Positions 39,721 to 48,497 of a DNA stretch of 64,000 nucleotides are shown one piece after another (position 1 is the first letter of the stretch; the number at the start of each line of letters is the position of its first letter). This DNA is from Actinomadura logoneensis. GTDB lineage: Bacteria > Actinomycetota > Actinomycetes > Streptosporangiales > Streptosporangiaceae. The position numbers and the translations under genes were made by a program. The notes below the pieces were generated by a model that was given only the letters and a program-made list of their open reading frames with translations, was not told the origin of the DNA and made no database searches. The DNA lies in the NCBI RefSeq assembly GCF_003428695.1, contig NZ_QURH01000338.1, positions 1-64,000 on the forward strand, in the 5' to 3' direction.

Positions 39721-41804
39721 TCGCGGGAATCGACTTCGGGACGACGAACTCGGTCGTGGCCCAGTGGGCCGGGGGCGACGTCGAGGTTTTGGCGCTGGAC
39801 GGGGAGCACCTCGAAGACGAGTGGTTCTACCCGTCTTTCGAGAGCCTGTTCCCTACGGTCGTCGGGGAGAGTTCGGCTCGGCTGGGGACGCTGTTCGGCT
39901 GGGAGGCCAAGCTCCAGGGCAACCGCGTCATCGAAGCGTGCAAGCGGATGCTGCGCAGCGACGGCGGCATCCAGCTGCGCGACCGGCGGGTCTCCGCGAC
40001 GGCGGTGGCCGCCGGGGTCTTCCAGGCGATGCGCGAGCGCGCGGAACGCAACCTGACGAGCATCGACAGCGCCGTCATCACCGTTCCCGCCAATGCCAAG
40101 GGCGGTGCCAGGTACCGGACGCGCGCCGCCGCTCGCGCCGCCGGCATCGAGGTCAAGGCGCTGCTGAACGAGTCGACCGCCGCCGCGCTCTCCTACATGC
40201 ACGACGTCCCGGAGGAGGGCACCGTGATGGTGTTCGACTGGGGCGGCGGCACGATCGACGTGACGGTCCTCGAACACCAGGACGGGATCTTCGAGGAACG
40301 GGCCTCGCGCGGCATCACCCAGCTCGGCGGCCTGGAGATCGACAAGCGGCTGCGGGAGCTGCTCGTCCAGAAGATGGGACGCACGCCCGAGCTGTCGGAC
40401 GACGACCGGCGCCAGTTCGACCTGGCCGTGGAGCGGACGAAGATCCGCCTGTCCACCGAGGAGTCGGTGCTGACCCGGGTTCCCGGCAACGGCAGGCTCA
40501 TCGAGGTCACCCGGGCGGAGCTGGAAGGGCAGATCGCCGACCTGGTGGAGCGGGCGCTCGAACCGGCGCGGATGTGCCTGAACGATCTCGGCATCGGCCC
40601 CACCGGCATCACCGACATCCTGATGATCGGCGGAACGAGCCAGATGCCGTGCGTCCGCGCGGCCGTCGAACGGCTCATGGACGCTGAGACCGTCCCCGCG
40701 CACATCTGCCACCCGATGACCGCCGTCGCGCGCGGAGCCGCCATCGCCGCCGCGATCCTGAACAAGGAGCTCGACAGCTTCCTGCAGGTCTCCTCGATGT
40801 ACGCGCTCGGCACGACCGTCCGGCCGGAGGAGCTGAGCGAGCCGAGGTTCAGCACGATCATTCCGCCGAGGTCGCCGCTGCCCGCGGTGGAGAGCAAGAA
40901 CTACAAGCCGAACCGGGACTTCGCGGAGGGGCTCAAGCTGGAGATCTGGGAGGCGGATCCTGACAAGCCGCTCGACCATCCGGAGAACTTCCAGCTCACC
41001 ACGCTCGCCGTCCGTTTCCCGCGTCCGGCGGTGCGCGACGACTCGACCTTCACATTGGAGTACACCTACCAGGAGAACGGCCTGCTCCATGTGAAGGCGA
41101 TCCAGGACCGCGACCAGCGCGTCCTCCTCGACCAGGAGATCACCGACTTCACCCACGGACAGACGCTCACGGTGCAGGAGATCCAGCGGGAGATGAGGAC
41201 CCTCGACGTGGCCCGTCCGGCTCCGTCGGCCTTCTCCCCGCAGTTCACGGAGCCGACCGAACCGTGGCAGCCCGTGCGGCCGAGGAAGCCGGTGCCGACC
41301 CCGACGCCGCAGACGGTCCGTCCGATACCGGTCGCGTCGCCGCAGACGGCGGCCCGGCGGTTCGTGGTGGACGGTTCGAACATCGCCTGGCTCAACCGGG
41401 ACGTGAAAGCCGGAGACAAACCGAGTTTCACCGCACTGTGCGAGGCGGTCGAGGCGCTGAAGGCGCAGAACCCCGGATGCGTCGTGGACATCGTGGTGGA
41501 CGCCGCCCTCGCCCATCAGCTTCCCCACCCCGAACGGCGGCGACTGGAGAAGGGGAGAAGATCCGGGGAGGTGACGCAGGTCCCCGCGGGGACGGCCGGG
41601 AAGGCCGACCGTCTCGTCTGCACGGTCGCCGAACGCACTCATGCCGTGATCGTGACCAACGACAGCTTCAAGGAACTTCAGAGCGAGTTCTCCTGGCTAT
41701 GTGACGAGGGACGCCTGCTCGGCGCGTCCTACGTCGGAGGCGAATGGGTCTTCCTCGAACGCAGGCCCGTCCGGCCCCGCAGGGATTCCCTCAACGGGGG
41801 TTAG
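39717..41804 (+). CDS. Hsp70-family ATPase fused to a NYN/PIN-like nuclease domain
   Basis: A 695-residue fusion. Residues 1-345 form an Hsp70 nucleotide-binding domain: phosphate loop GIDFGTTNS (4-12), second loop MVFDWGGGTIDV (about 171-182), ITVPANAKGGARYRTRAAARAAG, and the adenosine loop ILMIGGTSQMP. Residues 345-490 resemble the beta substrate-binding domain (FSTIIPPRSPLP, ENGLLHVKAI). The helical lid is missing; instead a proline-rich linker (about 510-545) leads to a NYN/Zc3h12a-like nuclease fold: FVVDGSN (D552), VDIVVDA, KADRLVC and VTNDSF supply four aspartates for metal binding. It could use Hsp70 gating to control RNA cleavage (inference). GTG start overlaps the upstream stop. Confidence 0.8.
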   Translation: MIAGIDFGTTNSVVAQWAGGDVEVLALDGEHLEDEWFYPSFESLFPTVVGESSARLGTLFGWEAKLQGNRVIEACKRMLRSDGGIQLRDRRVSATAVAAGVFQAMRERAERNLTSIDSAVITVPANAKGGARYRTRAAARAAGIEVKALLNESTAAALSYMHDVPEEGTVMVFDWGGGTIDVTVLEHQDGIFEERASRGITQLGGLEIDKRLRELLVQKMGRTPELSDDDRRQFDLAVERTKIRLSTEESVLTRVPGNGRLIEVTRAELEGQIADLVERALEPARMCLNDLGIGPTGITDILMIGGTSQMPCVRAAVERLMDAETVPAHICHPMTAVARGAAIAAAILNKELDSFLQVSSMYALGTTVRPEELSEPRFSTIIPPRSPLPAVESKNYKPNRDFAEGLKLEIWEADPDKPLDHPENFQLTTLAVRFPRPAVRDDSTFTLEYTYQENGLLHVKAIQDRDQRVLLDQEITDFTHGQTLTVQEIQREMRTLDVARPAPSAFSPQFTEPTEPWQPVRPRKPVPTPTPQTVRPIPVASPQTAARRFVVDGSNIAWLNRDVKAGDKPSFTALCEAVEALKAQNPGCVVDIVVDAALAHQLPHPERRRLEKGRRSGEVTQVPAGTAGKADRLVCTVAERTHAVIVTNDSFKELQSEFSWLCDEGRLLGASYVGGEWVFLERRPVRPRRDSLNGG

Positions 41805-41831
41805 GCAGGGGACGAGGGGTTGCGGACCTTC

Positions 41832-41867
41832 TTGTCGTAGGCATGTGCTTGTGTACTCTATACACAA
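41832..41867 (+). promoter_or_regulatory. drmABC promoter overlapped by a GntR-type operator
   Basis: -35 TTGTCG (41832-41837) and -10 TACTCT (41854-41859) are 16 bases apart. A 19-bp perfect inverted repeat, TTGTGTA-CTCTA-TACACAA (41849-41867), covers the -10. Its form matches operators of GntR/HutC-type repressors. No GntR gene exists in this window, so the regulator acts from elsewhere. drmA starts 28 bases downstream. Confidence 0.7.
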
Positions 41868-41894
41868 CGTCTTCAAATGTTGGCTGGAGTGTCC

Positions 41895-44800
41895 ATGGCT
41901 GGGAGTATCGACGGACTGTTCCACGATCCGCGGGGAGAGCAGCTCCCCGTGGGGCATGACGCGCAGGAGGTCGGGCAGGACGCCGAGCCGGTCGCCCCCC
42001 TCGACCAGCCGCAGGACTTCGCCGAGGCGACCTCGTTCCAGGTGCGCGACGAACTGGAGGATCTGGTCCGTCGCGACCTGCTCGGTCCGTGGGACGGGCC
42101 GTCCGAGCGGTTCCACCCCAGGGCCATGGGCCCGCGCGAGCGTTACCTGGTCGGGATGCTCGGCCCTCGACACACCCCGTCGTCCGTGACCGACGAGGCG
42201 GGCGAGGTGCAGGACAACGACACCGGTGTGGAGGGCGACGCGTCGGACGCCGAGCTGCCCGACGTCGTCAGCCCCCAGGCGCTCGGCAAGCTGTGGGCGT
42301 CGTCCATGGGCCTGTCCTTCTGCGTGGACGCCGCCATCGACGCCGTGTCGGTCCGGGCCGCGTGGGGGCGGTACGACAAGCACGACGAGGAAGACGAGAA
42401 CGGCAAGAAGATCCGGCCCTGGGCGCGCAAGCAGGAGGACCACGAGAAGGAGGTGCGGCTCGACGCCGAACCCTCCTACAAGATCCCGCTGACGATGGAC
42501 GACCCGGAAGCGCCGGGGGTGCTGCTCAGCGTCGGCGTCCGGCAGCGCGACGGCAAGCGGATCGTCGAGCTCGCCCTGGTCAACGCCCAGGCCGAGCCGC
42601 CCAGTAACAAGGACACCGCCTGGCTGTTCCAGCCGGAGCTGACGGTGACCGCCCTGGACGGCGCCAAGCCGGTCTTCCTCCCGGTGGACGACCCCCTCGA
42701 CGATCGCGAGATCGCCGAGGACGACCCGGAGGAGCTCCACCTCCGCCTGCTCTACCGGAACGAGCGCCGGTACGCCGCCGGTCGCAACGTCGCCGTCCAC
42801 GCCGACATCGAGCCCGGCGAGCGCCGCGCGCACCGGCTCGTCACCACGTGGCTGCCCGTCTACGACGTTCCCGCGACCGTCGCCCCGACCGGTCCCGGCA
42901 CGCCGCTGGAGCACGTCGAGCTGTCCATGGACGCGCTGGCCGAGGCGACGCCGGAGCAGCTCAAGGCCGGTCTGCGTCCGCTCGTGGACGGTTACGAGAA
43001 GTGGCTCGACCAGTGTGAGGCCGAGATCCCCGGTCTGCCCGCCACCCTCCGCGAGACCGCCGAACGCGCCGTCGCCGACGCCCGCCGGGCGGCGTCCCGG
43101 ATAGCCGCGGGCGTCGCGTTGCTCACCGATCCGAGCACGCCCCGGCACGCCGAAGCGCTCCAGGCGTTCCACTTCGCCAACGAGACGATGGCGCTGCAAC
43201 GCCGTAACACCCAGATCGGCGCGCTCCGCGAAGAGGGGCTCGGCTACGCGGAGGCCGAGCAGAAGGTCGCCGAGCGTGGCGCGAAGGCGGCGAGCTGGCG
43301 TCCGTTCCAGCTCGCCTTCGTCTTGCTCAACCTCCCCTCGCTCACCGACCCGGGCCACCCGGAGCGCGCGGCCGACCACACCGCCCTGGTCGATCTGCTG
43401 TTCTTCCCGACCGGCGGTGGCAAGACCGAGGCCTACCTCGGGCTGATCGCCTACACCCTCGGCATTCGCCGCCTCCAGGGTCTGCTCGGATCGGGGGAGG
43501 ACGCGCGTGACGGGCTCGCCGGAGTCGCCGTCCTCATGCGCTACACCCTGCGCCTGCTGACCGCCCAGCAGTTCCAGCGGGCGGCTGCCTTGATCTGCGC
43601 CGCCGAGGTGCTGCGTCAACGCGATCCGCAGATGTGGGGGACCGAGCGGTTCCGGATCGGCCTGTGGGTCGGCGCCGGCGTCTCCCCGAACTGGTTCGAG
43701 GATGCCAAGGAGCAGGTCGTCGAGGCGCGCGACGCGGGCAAGGGCAACCGCGCCAATGTGCTCCAGACGCTCGCCTGCCCCTGGTGCGGTGAAGGACTGC
43801 GCGCCGAGCGCGACCTGTGGATCGACGAGGACCGGCGCCGCGTCCTGCTCTACTGCCACCGCGGCGAGGGCGAGGACGCCTGCCCCTTCTCCAAGCGCAA
43901 GGCGAACGGTGAGGGACTGCCCATCCTCACCGTGGACGAAGAGATCTACCGTTACGCGCCGAGCCTGGTCATCGCGACTGTTGACAAGCTTGCCCAGCTT
44001 CCCTGGAAGGGCTACGCGGGCATCCTGTTCGGCCGCATGCGGAGCCACTGCGACCGGCACGGCTTCCGCCATGACGACCTTGACGACAGGATCGGCTGCG
44101 CGGGCAAGCACAACAAGAAGGGCGCCCTCCCCGCGATCACCGCGCAGCCGGTCGTCCGGCTCCGGCCGCCGGATCTGATCATCCAGGACGAGCTGCACCT
44201 GATCTCGGGCGCGCTCGGCACCACGGTCGGTCTGTTCGAGGCGGCGGTGGCGGAGCTGACGTCCTGGCCCTTCGGGGAGCACCGCACCGGCCCGAAGATC
44301 GTGGCTTCCACCGCGACCACCAAGCGCTCCCGGCAGCAGGTGCTCGGTGTGTTCGGCCGCGATCTGGCCGTGTTCCCGCCCCAGGTGATCGATGCGTCCG
44401 ACACCTTCTTCTCCGAGCAGAAGCCGGTCACGCCGGAGACCCCGGGACGCCGCTACCTCGGAGTGTGCGCGCACGGAGTGCGCTTGAAGTCGGCCGAGAT
44501 CCGCCTCGCGGAGATCCTGCTGCTGGCCGGGCAGACGCTGTTCGACAAGTACGGTGCGCCCGCCGACCCTTACATGACCCTGGTCGGCTACTTCAACGCC
44601 ACCCGCGAGCTGGCCGGGATGCGCCGCTACCTGGACGACGACGTGACGACCCGCGTCCGGCGCCACGGCCGTGCGAAGGGCCTGTCCGACCGCGTCATCG
44701 GAAACTCCCTCCTCGTCATCCAGGAACTGACGTCCCGCATCTCCTCCGGTGACATCAGCGACGTGCTCAAGCGGCTGGAACACGGCTTCGACCCCGAGAT

Positions 44801-45737
44801 CGACACCCATGCGCGGCGCAGCGAGGCCGCCGCCGAGATGCGCCGGATCATGAAGGCCCGCAAGGAATCCCGTTCCGCCGAGAAGGCGCCGGCGCCGCAC
44901 CCGCTGGCGGAGCGTTTCTACGATCGGCAGCGCGCCGGGCTGACTCCGGTCGATGTGGTTCTGGCCACCTCGATGCTTCAGGTGGGGGTCGACGTGCCGC
45001 GGTTCGGCCTCATGGTGATGACAGGCCAGCCGAAGAACACCGCCGAGTACATCCAAGCGTCCTCGCGGGTCGGCCGCGAAGCGACCAAGCCCGGCCTCGT
45101 CGTCACTCTCTACAACTGGTCGCGTCCCCGGGACCTCGCCCATTACGAGGACTTCGAGCACTACCACGCGACCTTCTACCGCCAGGTCGAAGCCCTTTCG
45201 GTGACCCCGTACACCCGCAGAGCCCTGGACCGCGGTACGACCGCGACCCTTGTCGCCGCCGTCCGGCAGGCGGTGGAGGAGTACTCCCGCAATCGGGACG
45301 CCTACGACGTCGATCTGGAAGGCCCGATCGTGCAGGAGGTCATCGACCGGATGCTCGTCCGCGCCGAGGCCGTCGCGCACGAGCGCGGACGAGACTATCT
45401 GGCCGAGCGGGTCAAGCGCGTGACCGACCTGTGGGAGACCCAGAAGAACCAGGGCTCGACGAGGCTCGGCTACCAGGACGGCACGTGGAACAAGCAGGTG
45501 ATCCGCGGGCTGCTCGAACCGGCGGGCAACGGCAGGTGGGGCGATCTCACCGCCGGGATGTCCATGCGGGAGACCGAGAACGAGATCAACCTGCTTCTCC
45601 CCGGTGGTGACGCGTTGTTCAAGCCGGTCTACAACGAACCCGCGTGGTCGTTCGGTCCGCCCGTCGAGACCGAGGACGACGACGCGCCCGCCGGTGACGA
45701 GCTCGGCGAGACCGCCCTGAACGGGAAGGGAGCATGA
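41895..45737 (+). CDS. drmA: DISARM helicase DrmA
   Basis: The core SF2 helicase of DISARM, 1280 residues, which with DrmB forms the complex that recognises and blocks invading DNA ends. Walker A is FFPTGGGKTEAYLG (about residue 503), the DExH box is IIQDELHLISG (about 762), followed by STATTK, and the C lobe has VVLATSMLQVGVDVPRFG and QASSRVGRE (about 1030-1058). The family signature of a long N-terminal region rich in acidic residues is present. The ATG at 41895 has GGAG five bases upstream; an ATG six codons earlier lacks it. It overlaps drmB by four bases (ATGA). Confidence 0.93.
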   Translation: MAGSIDGLFHDPRGEQLPVGHDAQEVGQDAEPVAPLDQPQDFAEATSFQVRDELEDLVRRDLLGPWDGPSERFHPRAMGPRERYLVGMLGPRHTPSSVTDEAGEVQDNDTGVEGDASDAELPDVVSPQALGKLWASSMGLSFCVDAAIDAVSVRAAWGRYDKHDEEDENGKKIRPWARKQEDHEKEVRLDAEPSYKIPLTMDDPEAPGVLLSVGVRQRDGKRIVELALVNAQAEPPSNKDTAWLFQPELTVTALDGAKPVFLPVDDPLDDREIAEDDPEELHLRLLYRNERRYAAGRNVAVHADIEPGERRAHRLVTTWLPVYDVPATVAPTGPGTPLEHVELSMDALAEATPEQLKAGLRPLVDGYEKWLDQCEAEIPGLPATLRETAERAVADARRAASRIAAGVALLTDPSTPRHAEALQAFHFANETMALQRRNTQIGALREEGLGYAEAEQKVAERGAKAASWRPFQLAFVLLNLPSLTDPGHPERAADHTALVDLLFFPTGGGKTEAYLGLIAYTLGIRRLQGLLGSGEDARDGLAGVAVLMRYTLRLLTAQQFQRAAALICAAEVLRQRDPQMWGTERFRIGLWVGAGVSPNWFEDAKEQVVEARDAGKGNRANVLQTLACPWCGEGLRAERDLWIDEDRRRVLLYCHRGEGEDACPFSKRKANGEGLPILTVDEEIYRYAPSLVIATVDKLAQLPWKGYAGILFGRMRSHCDRHGFRHDDLDDRIGCAGKHNKKGALPAITAQPVVRLRPPDLIIQDELHLISGALGTTVGLFEAAVAELTSWPFGEHRTGPKIVASTATTKRSRQQVLGVFGRDLAVFPPQVIDASDTFFSEQKPVTPETPGRRYLGVCAHGVRLKSAEIRLAEILLLAGQTLFDKYGAPADPYMTLVGYFNATRELAGMRRYLDDDVTTRVRRHGRAKGLSDRVIGNSLLVIQELTSRISSGDISDVLKRLEHGFDPEIDTHARRSEAAAEMRRIMKARKESRSAEKAPAPHPLAERFYDRQRAGLTPVDVVLATSMLQVGVDVPRFGLMVMTGQPKNTAEYIQASSRVGREATKPGLVVTLYNWSRPRDLAHYEDFEHYHATFYRQVEALSVTPYTRRALDRGTTATLVAAVRQAVEEYSRNRDAYDVDLEGPIVQEVIDRMLVRAEAVAHERGRDYLAERVKRVTDLWETQKNQGSTRLGYQDGTWNKQVIRGLLEPAGNGRWGDLTAGMSMRETENEINLLLPGGDALFKPVYNEPAWSFGPPVETEDDDAPAGDELGETALNGKGA

Positions 45738-47653
45738 CGATGACCGAGACCGCGCAGTTCTACCGCCGGGTCGGAAGCGTCCGTCCGAGCCATCTGATGT
45801 ACACCGGCGGTGTCGGCGCCCTGGTGGACCTGCCGAACTTCTCCGTCCTGGTCAAGGGCCTGGACGACTGGGAGCGGTACCTGGAGTACACGCCGCAGAT
45901 GCCGATCGCCGAACCCCGGCTGCTGACGGCCGTTCAGAAGGTCCTCGGCAAGTCCGTGGTCTCGCTCAGGGAGGCACCGTGGCTGGAGGGGCTGGACAAG
46001 GACCCCAAGGGCCCCGCGTCCAAGCTCGGGGTCCCGGTCGCGCCGTTCCCCGCCTGGTTCCGCTGCACGGCGTGCAACGAGCTCGCCGGCCTCGACTCGG
46101 GAGTGTTCGGTTTCGAGAACTCCAAGCCGCGGAAGCCGCACGAGGCCAAGTTCTTCCACGACAAGTGCTCCAGGTCCAAGAAGCGTCCGCTCGCGGTGGC
46201 GGCCCGTTTCGTGCTCTCCTGCATCAACGGCCATCTCGACGAGTTCCCCTACGTCAACTTCGTCCATAAGGGCCTGCCCTGCCCGAAAGCGTCGCATCCT
46301 CGGCTGCGCATGGACGACCGTGGCGGGAATCTCGGCGCGAACGTCGAGATCGTGTGCATCAACTGCAACGAACGCCGCAACATCCGCGAGGCGCAGGGCA
46401 AGCGCGGGGAGCAGAACCTTCCGCGCTGCCGGGCGAGGCATCCGCACCTGGTGGTGTTCAACCCGCAGGGCTGCACCGCCGACCCGAAGATGCTGGTCGT
46501 CGGGGCCTCCAACCAGTGGTTCGCGCAGACCATGTCGGTTTTGAACGTCCCGCGGACCGGGGCGAGCGAGTTGGAGACCAAGGTCGAGCAGCATTGGGAC
46601 GCCGTCTCGGCGCTCCCCTCGACGATGTACGAGTGGGCGCGCAACAACGCTCCGGCCTTCAAGGAGCTCAGGGACTGGTCGGACGAGGAGATCGCGGCGG
46701 CCGTCGAAAGGCTCCGCGGGAAGATGACGGGCGGCGGGGACGACCAGCAGGACGCCAAGAAGATCCCCGACCTCCGTACTCCCGAGTGGGAGATCTTCTC
46801 CGCGCCCAAGCTTCCCGATCCCACCGAGGACTTCACCCTCCGGCGCGACCTCGACGGAGTTCCGGAGCGGCTGACGGACGTCTTCGCCGACGTCCTCCAG
46901 GCCGAGCGGCTCCGTGAGGTCCGCGCGCTGATCGGTTTCACCCGTCTCGACGCTCCCGACCCAGAAGATCCCGAGATGGTGAAGAGCGTCACGCTCGCCC
47001 GCTCCAACCCCACATGGGTGCCCGCGAGCGAGGTCCGCGGCGAGGGCATCTTCTTCAGGCTTCCCGAGGACGTCGTCCAGGAGTGGGAGAAGCGGATCGC
47101 CGACTCCGAGGCCGTGCGGCTGCACCGTGAGGCGTACGGGCGGTACCGGCAGAACCGGTACTCCGACCGGATCCAGAACATGGCCGAGTTCGACCCGATG
47201 CACCTGTGGCCGGGTGCCCGCTACATCGCCTTGCACACGCTGTCCCACCTGCTGATCCGCACGATCTCGCTGGAGTGCGGCTACAGCTCGGCCAGCCTTT
47301 CCGAGCGGATCTACTCCGGTACCGAGGACGATCCGCACCGCGCGGGCATCCTCATCTACACAGCCGTCCCCGACGCGGACGGAACTCTGGGAGGCCTGGT
47401 CTCGCTAGCCGAACCCGACCAACTCGTCCGGCTGACGCGGCGGGCGCTCGCCGACGCCCGGCACTGCTCCTCCGATCCGTTGTGCTGTGAGCGGCTCCCG
47501 CAGGCTCCGGCGGACTTCCTGCACGGCGCAGCGTGCCACGTGTGCCTCTTCGTGTCCGAGACGACCTGCGAGCGCGGCAACAAGTTCCTGGACCGCAGGT
47601 TCGTCGTGCCGGTGGACCAGCCGGATCTGGCGCTGTACCCGGAGCTGCCGTGA
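45734..47653 (+). CDS. drmB: DISARM protein DrmB (DUF1998)
   Basis: The DUF1998 partner of DrmA, 639 residues. It carries several cysteine clusters likely to bind zinc: FRCTACNE (about residue 112), VCINCNE (about 210) and a C-terminal set around CCERLP, ACHVC and TTCERGN (about 584-613), which is the DUF1998 core. DrmB tightly binds DrmA and controls its DNA loading in characterised DISARM. Start overlaps the drmA stop, and its stop overlaps the drmC start (GTGA), so drmABC is translationally coupled. Confidence 0.93.
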   Translation: MTMTETAQFYRRVGSVRPSHLMYTGGVGALVDLPNFSVLVKGLDDWERYLEYTPQMPIAEPRLLTAVQKVLGKSVVSLREAPWLEGLDKDPKGPASKLGVPVAPFPAWFRCTACNELAGLDSGVFGFENSKPRKPHEAKFFHDKCSRSKKRPLAVAARFVLSCINGHLDEFPYVNFVHKGLPCPKASHPRLRMDDRGGNLGANVEIVCINCNERRNIREAQGKRGEQNLPRCRARHPHLVVFNPQGCTADPKMLVVGASNQWFAQTMSVLNVPRTGASELETKVEQHWDAVSALPSTMYEWARNNAPAFKELRDWSDEEIAAAVERLRGKMTGGGDDQQDAKKIPDLRTPEWEIFSAPKLPDPTEDFTLRRDLDGVPERLTDVFADVLQAERLREVRALIGFTRLDAPDPEDPEMVKSVTLARSNPTWVPASEVRGEGIFFRLPEDVVQEWEKRIADSEAVRLHREAYGRYRQNRYSDRIQNMAEFDPMHLWPGARYIALHTLSHLLIRTISLECGYSSASLSERIYSGTEDDPHRAGILIYTAVPDADGTLGGLVSLAEPDQLVRLTRRALADARHCSSDPLCCERLPQAPADFLHGAACHVCLFVSETTCERGNKFLDRRFVVPVDQPDLALYPELP

Positions 47654-48405
47654 ACTCGCCTTTGAAGCGGTTCGCGTCGGCCGCCGCCGCGCCGGCGGCC
47701 AGGCTCGGTCCCACGCGCCTTCGTGTCCTGGCGGATCGTGTCGGCCGTGGGGACCTCTACCGCATTCGTGAGGCGATGCCAGAGTTCGCCGCGGACGTGG
47801 AGGCGGTATTGGCCGCCCGTGACGACGAAGGCGATCTTCCTTCTGCCACGGTCGCCGCCTTCTTGGAGGGCATGGCCGCCGCGCTGGCGCAGCAGGAGGC
47901 CGCGGTGCGAGTGGAATCGGTCTGGTCCGGGCCGGTCACTCATGCGGTCCCCGTTCGCTCGACGGCTCAGGTGCTCGCGCAGCTCATCGGCCATGCGCGG
48001 CACGAGCTGATCCTCATGACCTACTCGGCCAAGCCTCATCCGCCTGTCCGCGATGCGATCGCGGTGGCCCTGGAGCGCGGTGTGCGGGTCCGGGTCGTGG
48101 TCGAGACGCTCCAGGGCGCCGGCAGTGCGATCTCCGGCGAGGAACCCGCGGCGGCCTTCCACGGCCTGAACGTGGAGTTGTGGCACTGGCCGGTCCTCAG
48201 GCGCCCCGGACAGAAGGGGAAGATGCACGCGAAGATCGCCGTGGCCGATCGGCGGGAACTGCTGGTCACCAGCGCGAATCTCACCCAGTCGGGGGCCGAC
48301 GCCAACATCGAGGCGGGCCTGCTGGTGCGCGGCGGCTCGGCCCCGCAGCGCGCGGCCGAGCATGTCGACCAGCTACGGACCGACGGGGTTCTGGAGCGGC
48401 TGTGA
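47650..48405 (+). CDS. drmC: DISARM phospholipase D-like protein DrmC
   Basis: A 251-residue PLD-superfamily protein, the third DISARM core component. One HKD motif is seen at H193 (MHAKIAVADRRELLVTSANLTQSG region); the first, degenerate half is around MTYSAKPHPPVRDAIAVAL. PLD-like nucleases with one good HKD act as dimers. DrmC is dispensable for protection in the Bacillus system, so its role here is uncertain. The GTG at 47650 overlaps the drmB stop; the longer frame to 47533 overlaps drmB coding sequence and is rejected. Confidence 0.9.
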   Translation: MNSPLKRFASAAAAPAARLGPTRLRVLADRVGRGDLYRIREAMPEFAADVEAVLAARDDEGDLPSATVAAFLEGMAAALAQQEAAVRVESVWSGPVTHAVPVRSTAQVLAQLIGHARHELILMTYSAKPHPPVRDAIAVALERGVRVRVVVETLQGAGSAISGEEPAAAFHGLNVELWHWPVLRRPGQKGKMHAKIAVADRRELLVTSANLTQSGADANIEAGLLVRGGSAPQRAAEHVDQLRTDGVLERL

Positions 48406-48497
48406 CGGCGCGATCAGCGGAGTGGGTGGAGAAAACCTCCGGTTAAGCGGTTGAATATGTTGATTTACTCCATGCTTACCTGAGGGGAGGTGTCACT
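48406..48497. other. A+T-rich spacer between drmC and kinase
   Basis: This short spacer is more A+T-rich than flanks and includes TTGAAT and TTGATT hexamers that could be -35 elements for the kinase gene, but no convincing -10 is placed correctly. The kinase may be read through from drmC. Confidence 0.3.

Noticed and set aside
39486-41642. Antisense frame of 718 codons opposite the Hsp70-NYN gene
   Set aside because: Same reasoning; the sense strand has complete Hsp70 motifs and start/stop coupling to its neighbours.
41697-45380. Antisense open frame of 1227 codons opposite drmA
   Set aside because: It is the exact shadow of a confidently identified helicase gene. Its translation is low-complexity (Arg/Gly/Val/Asp-rich) with no known motif; long antisense frames are expected in such G+C-rich DNA.
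47533-47649. N-terminal extension of drmC
   Set aside because: The longer frame lies wholly inside drmB; the GTG at 47650 overlapping the drmB stop is the normal coupling seen throughout this locus.
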